DNA of 64,000 nt from Diabrotica undecimpunctata (GCF_040954645.1 NC_092807.1:3534001-3598000); one strand, 5' to 3'. Shown: positions 22,150 to 33,470, counted from the first letter of the stretch. Notes: generated by a model from the letters alone, not told the origin. Program-made: numbers and translations.

Positions 22150-23278
22150 TCTTCTTCTTCGTCTTTATAAGCAATTCTGCTTGTTTATTGGCGGATTAAT
22201 ACGATTCTTCTGCCGATTGGTGAGTTATCTCTTGCTATTTTGACAACACGGGTCTCCCCCATTCTGCTTATGTGGTTATTCCATTCTTTTTTCTTTTCTG
22301 TGTCCATTCATTTACACACAATAAGTAACATTTTCTTCTAACGTCTTCACTTTTCTTTCGATCTCTCAGTGTATTTCCTGTAATTCTTCTTAGTACTCTC
22401 ATCTCTGCCGTTTAAAGTAGCCTTTGCGCTGTGGCTGTGTCGGGTCTTGTTTCTGAGGCATATGTCATTATTGGTCTTACACTGGCTTTATAAATTCTTG
22501 ACTTCATCTCAGTGTTAATGTGTCTGTTTCGCCATATAGTGTTATTAGGGCATCCTGCCAGTCTATTTGCTTTTTATACTTGATCTCTCACTTCTTTGTC
22601 CAGGTCTCCATAGCTAGACAGTGTAATTCCCAGGTATTTTATTCCCATTACTTGTTCAATACTGAAGCCACCAATTTCTATTTTACGTCTGGTCAGTTCT
22701 TTGCTGGCTACTACTGTTTTCGTTTAATGAGATCAGATTGTCATAGTAAATTCTTTTGCTCTTATGTTAAATCTGTGGACCAGTTGTTGCAGACTATCTT
22801 CATCTTGGACTATCAATATTGCGTCGTCTGCGTAACAGAGTATTTTTATTTCTTTGTTTCCCATTCTGTTATCCTCTTTCTTTGTTAATGCTATTGATGA
22901 TTTCATCCATGATCAAATTGAAGATCATGGAGCTCAATGGGACTTATCTTATTCCGCTGCCTATTTCTGTAGGTTCTGTAAGTTGTCCATCTATTCTGAC
23001 TTCCATTTTGTTGTTTTGGTAGATGTTTTCGATAGTTTTTATAAAATTTAGGGAAACTTCTCTATTATACAGTAGATGGATTACATCTTTGAGTATTACT
23101 CCTTCAAACGCTTTCTTTAGGTCAATCAGACACAGAAATGCTGCTATCTATTATACTCTAGTAATTTCTCAGTAATTTGCTTTATAAGGAATATATCTGT
23201 ACACGATCTTCCATTATGAAAACCCTATTGTTCATCTGCTAAACTTATCCTCTGATTTACAAGCACTTGTAAAATTTT
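22150..23278 (-). pseudogene. LINE A reverse transcriptase and tail
   Basis: Minus-strand blocks: IENIYQNNKMEVRIDGQLTE, MIFNLIMDEIINSIN (motif B, frame-broken), CYADDAILIV at about 22838-22808 (motif C intact), then YLGITLSS and the C-terminal tail seen in copies 1 and 3. Stops and single-base shifts are scattered, so no long open frame survives. 24790-24533 encodes the fingers region (EVRKILETLKQQ then DGISKELLKY). Confidence 0.75.
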
Positions 23279-23291
23279 AGTTGTAAGTTTA
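23279..23291 (+). repeat. 13-bp target-site duplication of LINE B, left copy
   Basis: AGTTGTAAGTTTA here and at 24520-24532. Confidence 0.85.
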
Positions 23292-24519
23292 TTATCATCA
23301 TCATCACTGGCTCGACAACCCTTTTTGGGTCTTGGCCTGTTCCAGGATTCTTCTCCATTCTGATCTGTTTCGTGCTTTTTTTCTCCAGTTTTTTATTTTT
23401 AAGGTTGTATCATTTTCTATTTGTTCTAAGTATCTCAGTTTCGGTCTTCCTATTGTTCTTTTTCCTACTGGCATCTGTTTAAATATTTTGTTTGGTATTT
23501 CGCCTTCTTCCATTCTTTCTACATGTCCTATCCAACGCAGCCGTCCTATTTTAATGAATGTTATAATATCCGGATCCTGGTATATTTTGTATAGTTCAGA
23601 GTTGTATCGTCTTCGCCATATTCCGTTTTCTGTTGTGCCCTTATGTATGTGTCGCAAGATTTTTCTTTCGAAGGTGGCTAACAACGTTTCCTCTCTTTTA
23701 GTGAGTGTCCAGGTTTCTGAGCCATATGTGAGTACCGGTCTTATTAGGGTTTTATATATTTGGCATTTTGTCTTTCTTGCGACGTGTCTGATCTTAGGTG
23801 TCTAATTAGGCCATGGTAACATTTATTTGCAATAAATATTCGCCTCTTCACTTCCTCCGTAACGTTATTATCAGACGTGACTAGGGATCCCAAGTATATA
23901 AAGTTTTTTACCCCCTCTATGTTGTATTCTTCTATTGTTATATTTTGTGGCTGCCTTATTTCTGCGTTTTTACTTACCTGCATATATTTTGTTTTGGTCT
24001 GATTGATTTTAAGACCACTATTTTGTGCAGCTCGTTCTATTTGGTTGTATGCCTCTATCATTTCTCTTCTTGATCTTGCGATTATGTCAACATCATCTGC
24101 AAATGCTAGTATTTGCACGCTTTTATTAATGATTGTTCCTCGTGTATTGACTGTTGTGTCCCTCAGTATTTTCTCGAGTACGATGTTGAACAAGATGCAT
24201 GATAGAGCGTCTCCCTGACGTAGTCCCTTTTTCACATCTATTGTTTCCGTTAATTCATTTTGTATCCGGATTCTACTTTCTACTTTTAGAGATTCTTTTA
24301 TCAGTTCTATTAGTTGTGTTGGTATATTAAATTCTTTCATTGCTTTTATTAAGAATTCTCGGTTTATATTGTCATATGTGCTTTCAAAGTCTATGAAGAT
24401 ATGATGTGTGTCGATGTTATATTCACTTGTTTTTTCGAGGATCTGTCGCAGAACAAATATCTGGTCTATTGTTGACTTCTGTCTACAGAAGCCACTTTGG
24501 TATTTGCCAACTAGTTGAT
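23292..24519 (-). mobile_element. LINE family B, 5' truncated, inserted in LINE A
   Basis: 1228 bp. The 3' tail is TGATGATGATGATAA (plus-strand TTATCATCATCATCA at 23291). The 5' truncation falls at the RT QSGF block. Its tail type is shared with the RTE copy at 57464-58592. Confidence 0.85.
23304..24519 (-). pseudogene. LINE B reverse transcriptase, one frameshift
   Basis: 24519-24341: KYQSGFCRQKSTIDQIFVLR and IFIDFESTYDNI (motif A, second Asp kept). 24340-23744: KKGLRQGDALSCILFNIVLE (motif B) and LAFADDVDIIARS (motif C, intact FADD). 23684-23304: the tail domain LRWIGHVERMEEGEIPNKIF and RTIGRPKLRYLEQIEND. A frameshift between 23744 and 23684 is the main lesion. Ends at a TAG beside the TGATGA tail. 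Confidence 0.85.
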
Positions 24520-24532
24520 AGTTGTAAGTTTA
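24520..24532 (+). repeat. 13-bp target-site duplication of LINE B, right copy
   Basis: Second copy of AGTTGTAAGTTTA. Confidence 0.85.
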
Positions 24533-24790
24533 TACCTCTGTAGTTTTCTGGCTGTTTTTCATCTCCTTTTTTGAATAGTAGAATTAGTTTGCTCGTTATC
24601 CATTCTTCCGGTATTTTATTGTGTTAATTGTGCTTTCATTGCTGTATCACAATATTTTAGTAGTTCTTTTGATATCCCGTCTTTACCTGTTGCTTTAGGG
24701 TTTCAAGTATTTTCCGAACTTCCTGTACTTCTATATTAAGTTCTTCATTTGTGGTAATTTCTGGTGTTTCCTGTTCTAGCGTCGTTTGTT

Positions 24791-25639
24791 TATATACAAA
24801 ATTACAATCCGAAAGTAAAGAAGTGTAGACAACACCATTAAAAAGATGAAACAAAGTTTGATATTAGAATTGGCAACAATTGCCTAATACTTAGTTCGAA
24901 TAAGAAGAATTTCTAGTATTTGTGTCCACCACAAATTTTTACTTCTCTGTACAGATATTTCTGTTGGGAGAGCTTCTTTTGTCAATGCATGAATTGAGTT
25001 TTACAAGTGCTTCTATAAATATTTCCATAAGATTATTAAAAACGATAAAAACTCAAAAAATATAAATATCTAATATATTTAGTAATTATTTATAAGGGTT
25101 GTAATTATTTAACGACAATTTAATCGGTACGGTCCATCTTTAAAATAGCAATTTTATATGGATTATTCACGAAACTTCCACACAATTTCAAATAACAAAC
25201 TAAACGATCCATTTCTCTCGGTACGATCCTGTGTTATTACGGCAGGTCCTACCTATTTTTCTACTGAAAAATATTTTACATAACATAGAAGGTCGACTTT
25301 TTTCTTCGCACGTTTTGCAAGAGCTCCTTGCATTCCTTAAATCGTTTCAGATGATTTTAAAAACAGATTTATTTTCATCGGGAAATATTTGCACTGAAGT
25401 TTTGAAAAAAAAAAACAATCTTTAAAGATGACAGGCCTTCGGGATTTATGTCGATGTGTGACTTAAATATTTGGAAGTTTTGTGAATGTGTGAGTGAATT
25501 TCAGTTTTATGGAGCAAGATTTTTATTAATTTTTATTTACACTTACAGTAAAATCAAGTTGTCTTTCCACACGTAAATGTAGAAATTCTAAATCATGTGA
25601 TTGATACAGACTAATAACCTTTCTCGTGAATCAAGGTTC
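24791..25639. other. Non-coding, no recognised feature
   Basis: Two short frames (24657-24854 partly LINE, 25231-25425) give no recognisable protein beyond the LINE A part. Confidence 0.5.
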
Positions 25640-26400
25640 TGAACTAATGCCAAAGATAAAGGTAGATGAGATTTGACAAGCATTAAGAAAAATGAAAAAT
25701 AACAAAGCCCCAGGAGAGGATGGAATTGTAATAGAAGCTATCGTAAATGGAGGAGATATGCTATTAAATAAATTAAAGAAACTGTTTAATCTATGTTTGC
25801 AGCAGAGATGACAAAGAATAGAAGAACGTTATAACCACCCTTTTGCATAAAAAATGAGATAAAACGGACCTAGAAAATTATAGACGTATTAGCCTATTGA
25901 ACCATATACAAGCTCTTCACTAGGTTAGTGACATCAAGATTGGAGAAAAAATTAGATTTCTACCAACCGAGAGAGCAGGCAGGATTCCGTTAAAATTATG
26001 GTACCAATGATCACCTCCATACAGTAAAGACACTCATTGAAAAATCTATAGAATTCTTGTGCTCACTTTCATAGATTTTCATAAAGCTTTCGACACGATC
26101 GAAATAGACAGCCTTATAGAAGCAATGAATAACAGCATGATTGAGCATAGGTATAGTGAATTTATTAACAATTATTAACAGGCCAGTCTTGATTTTCCTT
26201 AAAATTATACAAAATAGAAGTTGTTCTATCAATCATTTTTTAAACGGAGTATAGAAAATCTTCAATTTGGATCAAGTTTGATCAAGTTCTCTACATGAAA
26301 CAAAAAGTCAATAATACAAGGAATACAACAAGGTTTATTCTATCTTATTTAACGTTCTTGCTCACATGATATTGTCTTTGGTCTTAAAAGGAATGCAAGA
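25640..26400 (+). mobile_element. Decayed LINE, reverse transcriptase region
   Basis: Plus-strand scraps: MKNNKAPGEDGIVIEAIVNG (RT fingers), LENYRRISLLN-like text, REQAGFR, LHTVKTLIEKSIE and FIDFHKAFDTIEIDSLIEAM (motif A), GIQQG (motif B). Frames are broken by many stops. This is an RTE-like copy, older than the nested ones. Confidence 0.65.
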
Positions 26401-27408
26401 ATAAATAAATTTAGTGAACATAAATAATACTCCATATGGGAAAATAGTAATAGGTGACACAAACGCAAAGTTAAGAACTGAAAATCACAGTCGATCGAGG
26501 AAGAGAATGGCTACTAACCGAAACCAGATGAAGAGGTTTGATGAGGGAGGCCACGGCTCGAATTGGATGGATGGATGGGAATGTAACAATTCTTGTTGCA
26601 TACTTAGGCAGCTTTGTTTTTAATTTCGAAAATATTCGCTGCCTTTATTCCTTCGCTCTAATTATTGTTTTTACTCTATACAAGGTCTAATTGCTTCTAC
26701 GTGATGATTTTTTAATTCTACGTTAAATTTCTTCGTTTTGACCGGTTTTTGTCTATTTTTGATGCTGTGTTTTTTGTCCTTACAGATTTTTGCCTTTCCA
26801 TCAGTGGCTGCACGTTTATTTGCTCCTACAGCTTTCTTTTTTCTCGTGCATTAGGATTTGCAGATCTAGAGAACGACGATGGGGTAGAAGCCAACTGGAA
26901 AAACCCTGAAATGTATTTTCCTTTCGTTTGTAACAAACATTAAACGTAATAATGACAGGTTTTAAATATTTTTTTTAATGAACGGTACGACTTTTTCCGT
27001 ATCTATTTTGTAATTAGCAATTTAAACGTTGACGAATGAAAAGGTTTTCCTCTGGATGGATATTTTAGCTTCTTTTTCATTTTTGATATTAAATATGTTT
27101 GTGGCGTTCCAGAAGATGACGTAGCCGAAGCAGCTTATGATTGGTTTTCTCTATATTTTAATAAGAAAAATGTTTTGGAACGCCGTCAAGTCGGCAAACA
27201 CTGTTATACTGGTGCTGATGCAGTGACAGACCGTAATCCATAGATTGTAAAATTCGATCTTCGATTCATAAAGATAACTTCACGTTGTAATAGGCAATTC
27301 AAAGGCAATGTTTTTTCTTGAAAGGCTCAGTTGTAAGAGCTCAGCTGTTTAAAAATTTAACGAGGAAATAAAGAGAAATATCATTGAACCTTTAAAAATA
27401 TTACACTG
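26401..27408. other. Mostly non-coding; two short unexplained open stretches
   Basis: 26780-26943 follows a splice-acceptor-like TTTTTTGTCCTTACAG and stays open as ALGFADLENDDGVEANWKNP to a TAA. 27040-27243 is an open stretch without ATG (GVPEDDVAEAAYDWFSLYFN and then RRQVGKHCYTGADAVTDRNP). Neither matches a family I know. Both could be host exon relics, and both are weak. Confidence 0.25.
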
Positions 27409-27660
27409 AATCTAATGAAGGAGATCCTAAAGAGAAAGAAAGCGAAATCATGGATGACTGATCAGATACTGCAATTGATGGAAAAGAAAAGATTATATAG
27501 GAACCAAGACATCGAAAATTACAAAAGCATATGTGATATAATTAAAACGGAAATAAGAGAAGCCAAGGAAAAATGAAACCACAGTACTTTCTTATTACGC
27601 GAAAAAGGTTAAATTATCCTTGACTACAAAGAAAAAATAGAAATATGGAAACAATACATA
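27409..27660 (+). pseudogene. LINE linker fragment, left of G1
   Basis: Encodes KRKKAKSWMTDQILQLMEKK and RNQDIENYKSICDIIKTEIR, the basic linker before the RT in RTE-like elements, then KEKIEIWKQYI. It stops at a 14-bp repeat (GGAAACAATACATA), and the same domain resumes at 29927, so one LINE appears split by the block carrying transposase G1. Confidence 0.6.
27647..27660 (+). repeat. 14-bp direct repeat left of the G1 block
   Basis: GGAAACAATACATA here and at 29927-29940. In both places it encodes (K)QYI of the LINE. It may be a TSD or a conserved LINE motif. Confidence 0.55.
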
Positions 27661-28938
27661 CAGGATGGAGCTTCTTCCAGTGTTCCAGCAAAGAAAAAGC
27701 ATTTATCTGCTGACGCTAGAGAAATCGTAAAAACAATATATAGTTGTTTACTTACAAGAGGACTTACTGCTAATACTGCTGCCAGTGAAATATCTGATCT
27801 AACGAAAATACCTCCAACCACAGTGAAAAGAATTACATCAAATCCCATTAAGTCAAGAAGGAAGCGTAAGGATGCCGGTTCTACCAAATGTATTGACGAA
27901 AGTGATAAGGACTTAATAAGACGAAAAATTTACACAATGTACGAAGAGCAACGGATACCTACATTAGATGCTTTAAAACAACGGCTTACTAATGATGATA
28001 CACAAATAAACTGTAGCCGGATTAGTCTTTGGAGAATTTTGTCTAAAATGGGCTTCAGATATCATACAATTGACAAAAGGCAAGTGCTTATGGAGTCCCA
28101 TCGTTTACAAAAGTGGCGTAATGAATATATAACTTCCATAAGAAAGTACCGTACAGAAGATCGACCAATAATTTATCTGGACGAGACATGGTTTGACACT
28201 CATGAAACACCATCCAAAGGATGGTCCGATTCTTCCAACAGGTGTCAAATAAAAGCTCCATCAAACAAAGGGAAAAGAATAACAATTTTACATGCAGGAT
28301 CAGAAAATGGTTGGGTCCCAAATGCCTTATGGCTTTCTGCAAAGAACATTAAAGACTCCTGCGTGGACTACCATGAGGATACAACGGCAGAGCTTTTTGA
28401 GCAATGGTTTAAGAATTGTCTTATACCTAACCATCCTCAAAATAGTGTGATAATAATAGACAATGCAAGTTACCACAGTCGTCAATTACATAACTCTCCA
28501 AGTGCAAATAACACGAAAATTGAAATTCAAAACTACCTATTAGAAAACGATATATATTTTGAAGAAAGTTATTAAAAAAATGAACTGTTAAAATCATTTT
28601 CTATTAAAAAAGTATATGTTTGTGACGCATTGGCCAAGGACATGGGACATACAGTGTTAGGGCTTCCGCCCTACTATTGTTTATTTAATCCCATAGAGCA
28701 TATGTGGCACCAACTAAAGTCAAATGTTAGGTCACAAAATGTTTCTCCGACTTTAAGTGGTAGTGTAGTCGAATTAATAAGGAAATGTGTTGATGATATC
28801 TCCCCAGAAAGTTGGAAAAATTCAGTACGCCATGTAATGAACGTAGAAAATTCATATGTTACTTTGAATCACATAATTAAACCAATTGTTATTAATCTTG
28901 AAGAGGATAGCGACAGCGAAACGGAATTAGGTATTTAG
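27661..28938 (+). pseudogene. G1: long-spacing DD78E IS630/Tc1-type transposase
   Basis: One frame of about 425 codons with a single TAA at 28573-28575 (TTA to TAA; paralogue G2 has Leu in FEEDYLKNE). Helix-turn-helix: ISDLTKIPPTTVKRITSNP; second DNA-binding part: IPTLDALKQRLTND and CSRISLWRILSKMGFRYH. Catalytic core: IIYLDETWFDTH (first Asp), IIIDNASYHSR (second Asp), FNPIEHMWHQLK (Glu), with 78 residues between second Asp and Glu. It ends with an acidic tail, PIVINLEEDSDSETELGI. The N-terminus begins at the LINE junction without a Met, so the start is lost. No TIRs seen. Confidence 0.85.
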
Positions 28939-29446
28939 GAATTCATAAATATATTTTGGTTATTTTGGGTATTTGTTGTTTTGTAATATTAACTTGTATA
29001 TATTTTTCTATATTTTTTTTTCAATTCATCTATTTTTTGTACATTATGTATTCGTTTGTATGTATATACTGTAAATAGAACTATTATTACTGTAATTTTT
29101 AACGATATCCGATTAGGAAGAGCAAAAACTTTTAAACACGCCAGTTTTTTGCTGACAGTCCTAAACCTGTAAAAAGTGTGAAGGAAAGTACCTTTCTGAA
29201 TTTAGATCCATATACCACAATTATTCACGTAGAACAAAAAAACTACTTTCACTTGACGCTAAAACACTTGAACAACCTGAAAATACTATATGAAATAATT
29301 TAATAAATTTTTATAATCGTGTATTACACAGCTACCAATGAAATATATTAAATAACAAACTCTGAAGTGCGACCCTGTGTACTTCGGTAGTTTATTGAGA
29401 GACTCTTGTATACACAATAGGATCAACTCAGGTAACCATTAAGCAC
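28939..29446. other. Non-coding, downstream of G1
   Basis: AT-rich sequence with TATATATTTTTC-type runs. No TIR pair could be matched to the region upstream of G1. Confidence 0.4.
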
Positions 29447-29590
29447 TCAACCATTTTTCGTGAAACAGACTATAACTGTGGATGGAAAAATAATCGAAAA
29501 ACGAAATATTTTTGTTCGATTTGTAAAAAGTATCTTTGTTTGAAACAAGTAAATCCAATTTGCAATTACTGTAACAATATTCTGGCTTAA
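29447..29590 (+). pseudogene. piggyBac-like C-terminal Cys-rich domain fragment
   Basis: Encodes DYNCGWKNNRKTKYFCSICK, then KYLCLKQVNPICNYCNN and a stop. The spacing of Cys pairs resembles the cross-brace zinc-binding domain that ends piggyBac transposases, which binds the element's ends. The catalytic domain is not found nearby. The short length leaves the assignment uncertain. Confidence 0.4.
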
Positions 29591-29926
29591 TTTTATTATG
29601 TTTATTGCCATCTCTTATATTTTTTTATGATAAGTCTTAGTGAAATAATGTTTTATTTTTGTTTAAGATAGTTCTTGAAGACTGATATAGCATGTTCTAA
29701 TTTTAAAGTAATTGTAATTTGTTTAGTAAAAAAGATAATAAATCAAACTATTACAACAATGGTGGAGTATTTTTTGTGCTACATAAATAAACAAAATGTC
29801 AATAATAATAAATAATGTTAAAAAAACTACAAACAATAGATTGTTTTATTGAAATTTAAACAAAGACCGGTGTAATAGACCGTGTGCGACTACTGATACA
29901 CAAAATTAAACTGCGTCTTATGAAAG

Positions 29927-30170
29927 GGAAACAATACATAGAGGAATTATTTAAAGATGAGAGCCAAATAGGAGACATAGAACGATGCAAAAGTAGAGAA
30001 ACTGAGCCAAGTATAACAAAAGAAGAGGTCATACCTTCAGTCAAATTGGCAAAAAAGAATAAATCTACAGATAATGTCCTTAGAGATACTTGCAGAAATC
30101 ATTAAACAAATGACAGAATATCAAATAGGGATACTAAAAGCCTTGTACAACACTATATGTCTTAGATGTA
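29927..30170 (+). pseudogene. LINE fragment, right of the G1 block
   Basis: QYIEELFKDESQIGDIERCK and PSITKEEVIPSVKLAKKNKS continue the LINE linker and fingers that stop at 27660, then SLEILAEIIKQ in another frame and IGILKALYNTI. The downstream frame to 30385 (RCSTTVNLKKHLLNSSKC) is not LINE; it has two Cys and a His but no full zinc-finger pattern. Confidence 0.6.
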
Positions 30171-30385
30171 GTACAACTGTTAATCTGAAGAAACACTTGC
30201 TAAACTCTTCAAAATGTTTTCAAGAAAAATCTAATAACACACTTTTTGATAACTTAAAAATATTCTTAGACGAGAACTTTAATATAAACTGTACATTTTC
30301 TAAAAAAAACTCATTTTTTGACAAATGTGAACTAAAAATCAACGCAAAGCCTAGTCGCTTTAGTGAAGAAGAAGAAAAAATATAA

Positions 30386-31279
30386 TAAATGATAAATAGA
30401 CTATCGGCGAATGACAAATAAGGCAATAATATACGTTTTCATTTTTACGCATCAGTCCCCAGGTGTCATAGCCACTTCCTAAAACGATCAAACGCGTAAT
30501 CAATCAACTTCAGCGTATGAATACGCTTCTGATATACATATTTGGATGGTTATATAACGTGACAGATTTTAACATAATTTGATGGACATGCGATATGTCT
30601 TGAGGCTTGTTTAGAAATAATAGACTGTTTTCAACGACAAATTGCCACAAGGAAGTCTTCAGAGGAATTCTAAAGAAGAGATCGACAATGAGATAATGTC
30701 TATCGAGTTCAATACGAGCGGAAAAATTCATCGAGCACAGTGGATAGCTTTATGTTGCTTGTACAAATTGCTCCAAGATTTAATCATTGATATTTACTTA
30801 TAAGAGAAATAGAAAGTTTAAACATTAATATGTACAGGTCGTTTATATATTTTATTTAGGTAATGATCTCAATATTTGGTAAGAAATCGCAAGAAAAATG
30901 GGCTTGGATGAGTTTAAATGGAACTGGAAGAATTATACATCTTACAAAAGACTAAAATTCTGATCTTTAACTGAAAAAAGAACAACAACATCAATGGAAG
31001 TCACTGAGATTGAAAAAATTATTAAAAAACAATCAATCTCTCGTACACAGAATAGGCAGATCGGTCTTAGTTTTTTAGAGAGGTGTTACTGAGCTTTTGC
31101 CAACAAATCCTAGTCTCACATCCTCGAAGGCTTTTCCGCGTAATCACTGAGTGCATGGCGTACAATAAGTGTGCGTTATGTAGCAGACGAGGGGGGGTGA
31201 AAGGCTAGTTTGTGGCGCCTAAAAACTGGAACCATACCGGCTAAGGGAAGAGCCAGAGTAATTCATTAAACTATATACC
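30386..31279. other. Non-coding, no recognised feature
   Basis: No coding similarity recognised. 31100-31230 is less AT-rich but without a matching RNA fold. Confidence 0.45.
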
Positions 31280-32160
31280 AACTACATAAAAAAGGAATGT
31301 GAGACGTAACTTAAATATAGCAAAATGTCGTGTGAAACGCAGTCAAAAGCCTTCGACAAGTCGTAAAGAGAAATTCCCTCAATCACCTCGCTGACAACAT
31401 TAAATACCGCGTTCGTAGTAGAACGAGCACTTCTGAATTCATATTGTGAGTTGCCTAAAATTGTTGTTTGATAACTTTTTCAATCACTTTCCCAAAAATA
31501 GAAACAATACTTATGGGTATGTAATTGTCAGTTTTTGAGGAATCAAAGTCAGTTGATAGAATTAGATTAATAAGAGGAGTGAAAGGTATTAAAACTATTT
31601 GATAAGTTTCTTTTAAAATTTTGCTAATAATTTCGTGAGCGTCCCTACAATTAAAATTACTAAAAGACTTTATTATTTGAGAGACGTCTTCTTCCACAAC
31701 GGGACGAAAAAAAAGGACTTGGTCGGAGAAGGATAATTTCTATAATTGAAGAGGACATCGACATTAATAGTGGGAAGAGGTGGAATTATATTCTCTGCAA
31801 TTGTAGTAAAAAATTGATTTATTTCGTCTGGAGGTAGATCAGGTTGTACAGAACTGGATCTTGTGTTGTTTCTTTCGAAATTTACTATTTTCTAGCAGTC
31901 TCTAGGTTTATTATTGGAATTAGTAATAAAATTATAGTAAGCTTACTTTTTAGTAATTTGTAATTGTAATTTGTAAAATTCAAATTTTTGTTGTTTATAT
32001 ACTTTGAACAAATCGGGATCCTTAGTGGCTTCTGCAATGTGTTTAATAAGAAAAAGATTAGATCTGTAAGAGTTCATTATTAAACCATTGCACGGGTGTT
32101 TTTTCAGGAGTTTGTCGTACTTTTTTTAGTAGAAAATTCTTTAATATTAAGTAGTTATAA
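31280..32160 (-). mobile_element. Decayed Jockey/CR1-like LINE, RT N-terminal part
   Basis: Minus-strand text includes VRQTPEKTPVQWFNNELLQI (linker), EDVSQIIKSFSNFNCRDAHE, PLINLILSTDFDSSKTDNYI, PISIVSIFGKVIEKVI and, leftward, QYEFRSARSTTNAVF with YDLSKAFDCVSHDILL (motif A). The 80-codon frame 31697-31455 is the longest intact piece. Order and spacing fit the first half of a reverse transcriptase; the rest is absent. Confidence 0.65.
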
Positions 32161-32211
32161 GTTTCGGTAAGAAAGACTGTCAAAAAATCAGAATCATTAT
32201 TAATATTATAG

Positions 32212-32349
32212 AAATAGTATATTACTTTATGAGGCGGAGAAGCATGACTTTTCCTGACGCGCCCGATATTACGCGCCGAACGAAGTTAGGCGCGTAATAG
32301 AGGGCAAGTCAAGAAAAGTCGCTTCTTTGCCGAATAAAGTATACTATTT
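32212..32349. repeat. 138-bp imperfect palindrome (cruciform-forming)
   Basis: Arms 32212-32277 and 32289-32349 pair around an 11-nt loop (GAACGAAGTTA). The inner stem ATTACGCGCC/GGCGCGTAAT is perfect; outer pairs include GACTTTTC/GAAAAGTC and CTTTAT/ATAAAG. The GC-rich core differs strongly from the AT-rich flanks. It may be a terminal structure of an unnamed DNA element that also carries the ORF at 32576. Confidence 0.8.
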
Positions 32350-32575
32350 TTTCTTCAAATGTAGCAATTTTCAACCATAAATAGTACAATTCATACGCTA
32401 TTTTTACTCGAAATTAACTGTGACAACTATCAAAGTCGTCTAGATGTTAGAAATTAAAATAATTAAGTCGTCGGTGGGATTTGCGTCTCCCTGGTTACAG
32501 TTGTTTGACAGTTGTTTGCAATTATTAAAGACAGCTTATTGTTGTTGCAACCGCAAGCGCAAATTTAGTGCGAAA

Positions 32576-32854
32576 ATGGAAAACCTAAACGAAATTGAGT
32601 CCGCGGCTAATGATGCAGTAGCACGTTTGGGGCCCTCCAAGTCCGATAAGAACGATAATGCTCAAAAAATTTTAAACCCTCATGATTCGCCAACATCGGG
32701 AATGATTGCTGAAAGTTGTTCTCGATCATCAGTATCATCAACAATTACCAATGCGTATCAAGAGTCGGGAACATTTTTGCACGGTTTCAATTTTGAAAAT
32801 GCCTCATTAACTAATTGTACTTTTAATATTACTATAAATAAAAATGATGTTTAA
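32576..32854 (+). CDS. Small intact ORF, 92 aa, unknown function
   Basis: ATG in a good context (CGAAAATGG) opens 92 codons to TAA: MENLNEIESAANDAVARLGP at the start and FNFENASLTNCTFNITINKN near the end. Ser/Thr/Asn rich, no membrane segment, no zinc motif, no family I recognise. Upstream codons in frame back to 32444 are probably 5' UTR. Its position between a large palindrome and an X-box-like site, with composition less AT-rich than its surroundings, suggests either a real small gene or the cargo of a non-autonomous element. An NCTFN-type motif recalls accessory ORFs of DNA transposons, but that is a guess. Confidence 0.4.
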   Translation: MENLNEIESAANDAVARLGPSKSDKNDNAQKILNPHDSPTSGMIAESCSRSSVSSTITNAYQESGTFLHGFNFENASLTNCTFNITINKNDV

Positions 32855-32902
32855 TTGTTGTTAATGACATTTGTATTGTTGCTTTGTGACATGTTTCATA
32901 TT

Positions 32903-32916
32903 GTTACCATGACAAC
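32903..32916. promoter_or_regulatory. RFX X-box-like palindrome
   Basis: GTTACCATGACAAC fits the RFX X-box consensus RYYNYYATRRNRAC at every position. It lies 50 bp after the small ORF. A single 14-mer can arise by chance. Confidence 0.3.
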
Positions 32917-33214
32917 ATTTTTCCCTCCGCCGTAAAGAAATGGGAAAAAAAAACTGCTGCCGGCGGAGACATCAAACTTTGACAGGATCAAGTTAGATAA
33001 GTAATGTCATCATTATTTGACGTTTGAAGAAAAAATACCATATTTGTACTAGCTAGCGCACGTTTAAGCTTCTGTAAACCAGAATAAGTAATAAACCGTT
33101 GAAATGTTTGACATGACAACTCTGAGCGTAACAACTTTATGATCAGAGTCAATAAATAAAAATTGAGCTCGATGGTCAGAAAAACAAGGTTTAAGGAATA
33201 AATCCTGACAAAAA

Positions 33215-33470
33215 TTTCTGGTCCTCCAGGTTGGGGGTTGGCCAATGGGCCAGTAACCCGTTACCGTAAAAAGTACAAAACCACGAAACCTTTTAATAAA
33301 CCTCGGATAGATCGGTCTTATCGACGACGACATAAACAAAGAAATATGGACTACACACTCGGTACATGCAACGACCATTACACTGCCCAACAGAAGAACA
33401 GACACATAGATAAAAGTATACGACAGCTCATCGAGAAATGGTATCAAAATGGTATCTTTATCAACGTCTG
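33215..33470 (+). pseudogene. LINE 5' leader and ORF start fragment
   Basis: GGTCCTCCAGGTTGGGGGTT and the following GCCAATGGGCCAGTAACCC match, from memory, the 5' leader of an RTE-type LINE seen in many arthropods. Downstream text (IDRSYRRRHKQRNMDYTLGT) corresponds to the usual RRRPKQRN..TLGTWNV start of the endonuclease; here TWN reads TCN. It is truncated after about 80 codons. Confidence 0.5.

Larger units (their letters stand above)
22143..24790 (-). mobile_element. LINE family A, copy with nested LINE B
   Basis: Minus-strand LINE A from about 24790 (5' truncated in the linker) to the TTCTTCTTCTTC tail at 22149, interrupted at 23279-24532 by LINE B. A 13-bp TSD (AGTTGTAAGTTTA) marks the break, and the RT sense (NYRGINL, then ILVNQRIS) continues across it. 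The same 3' segment as in copy 1 is present (AAGCAATTCTGCTTGT on the plus strand). Confidence 0.85.
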
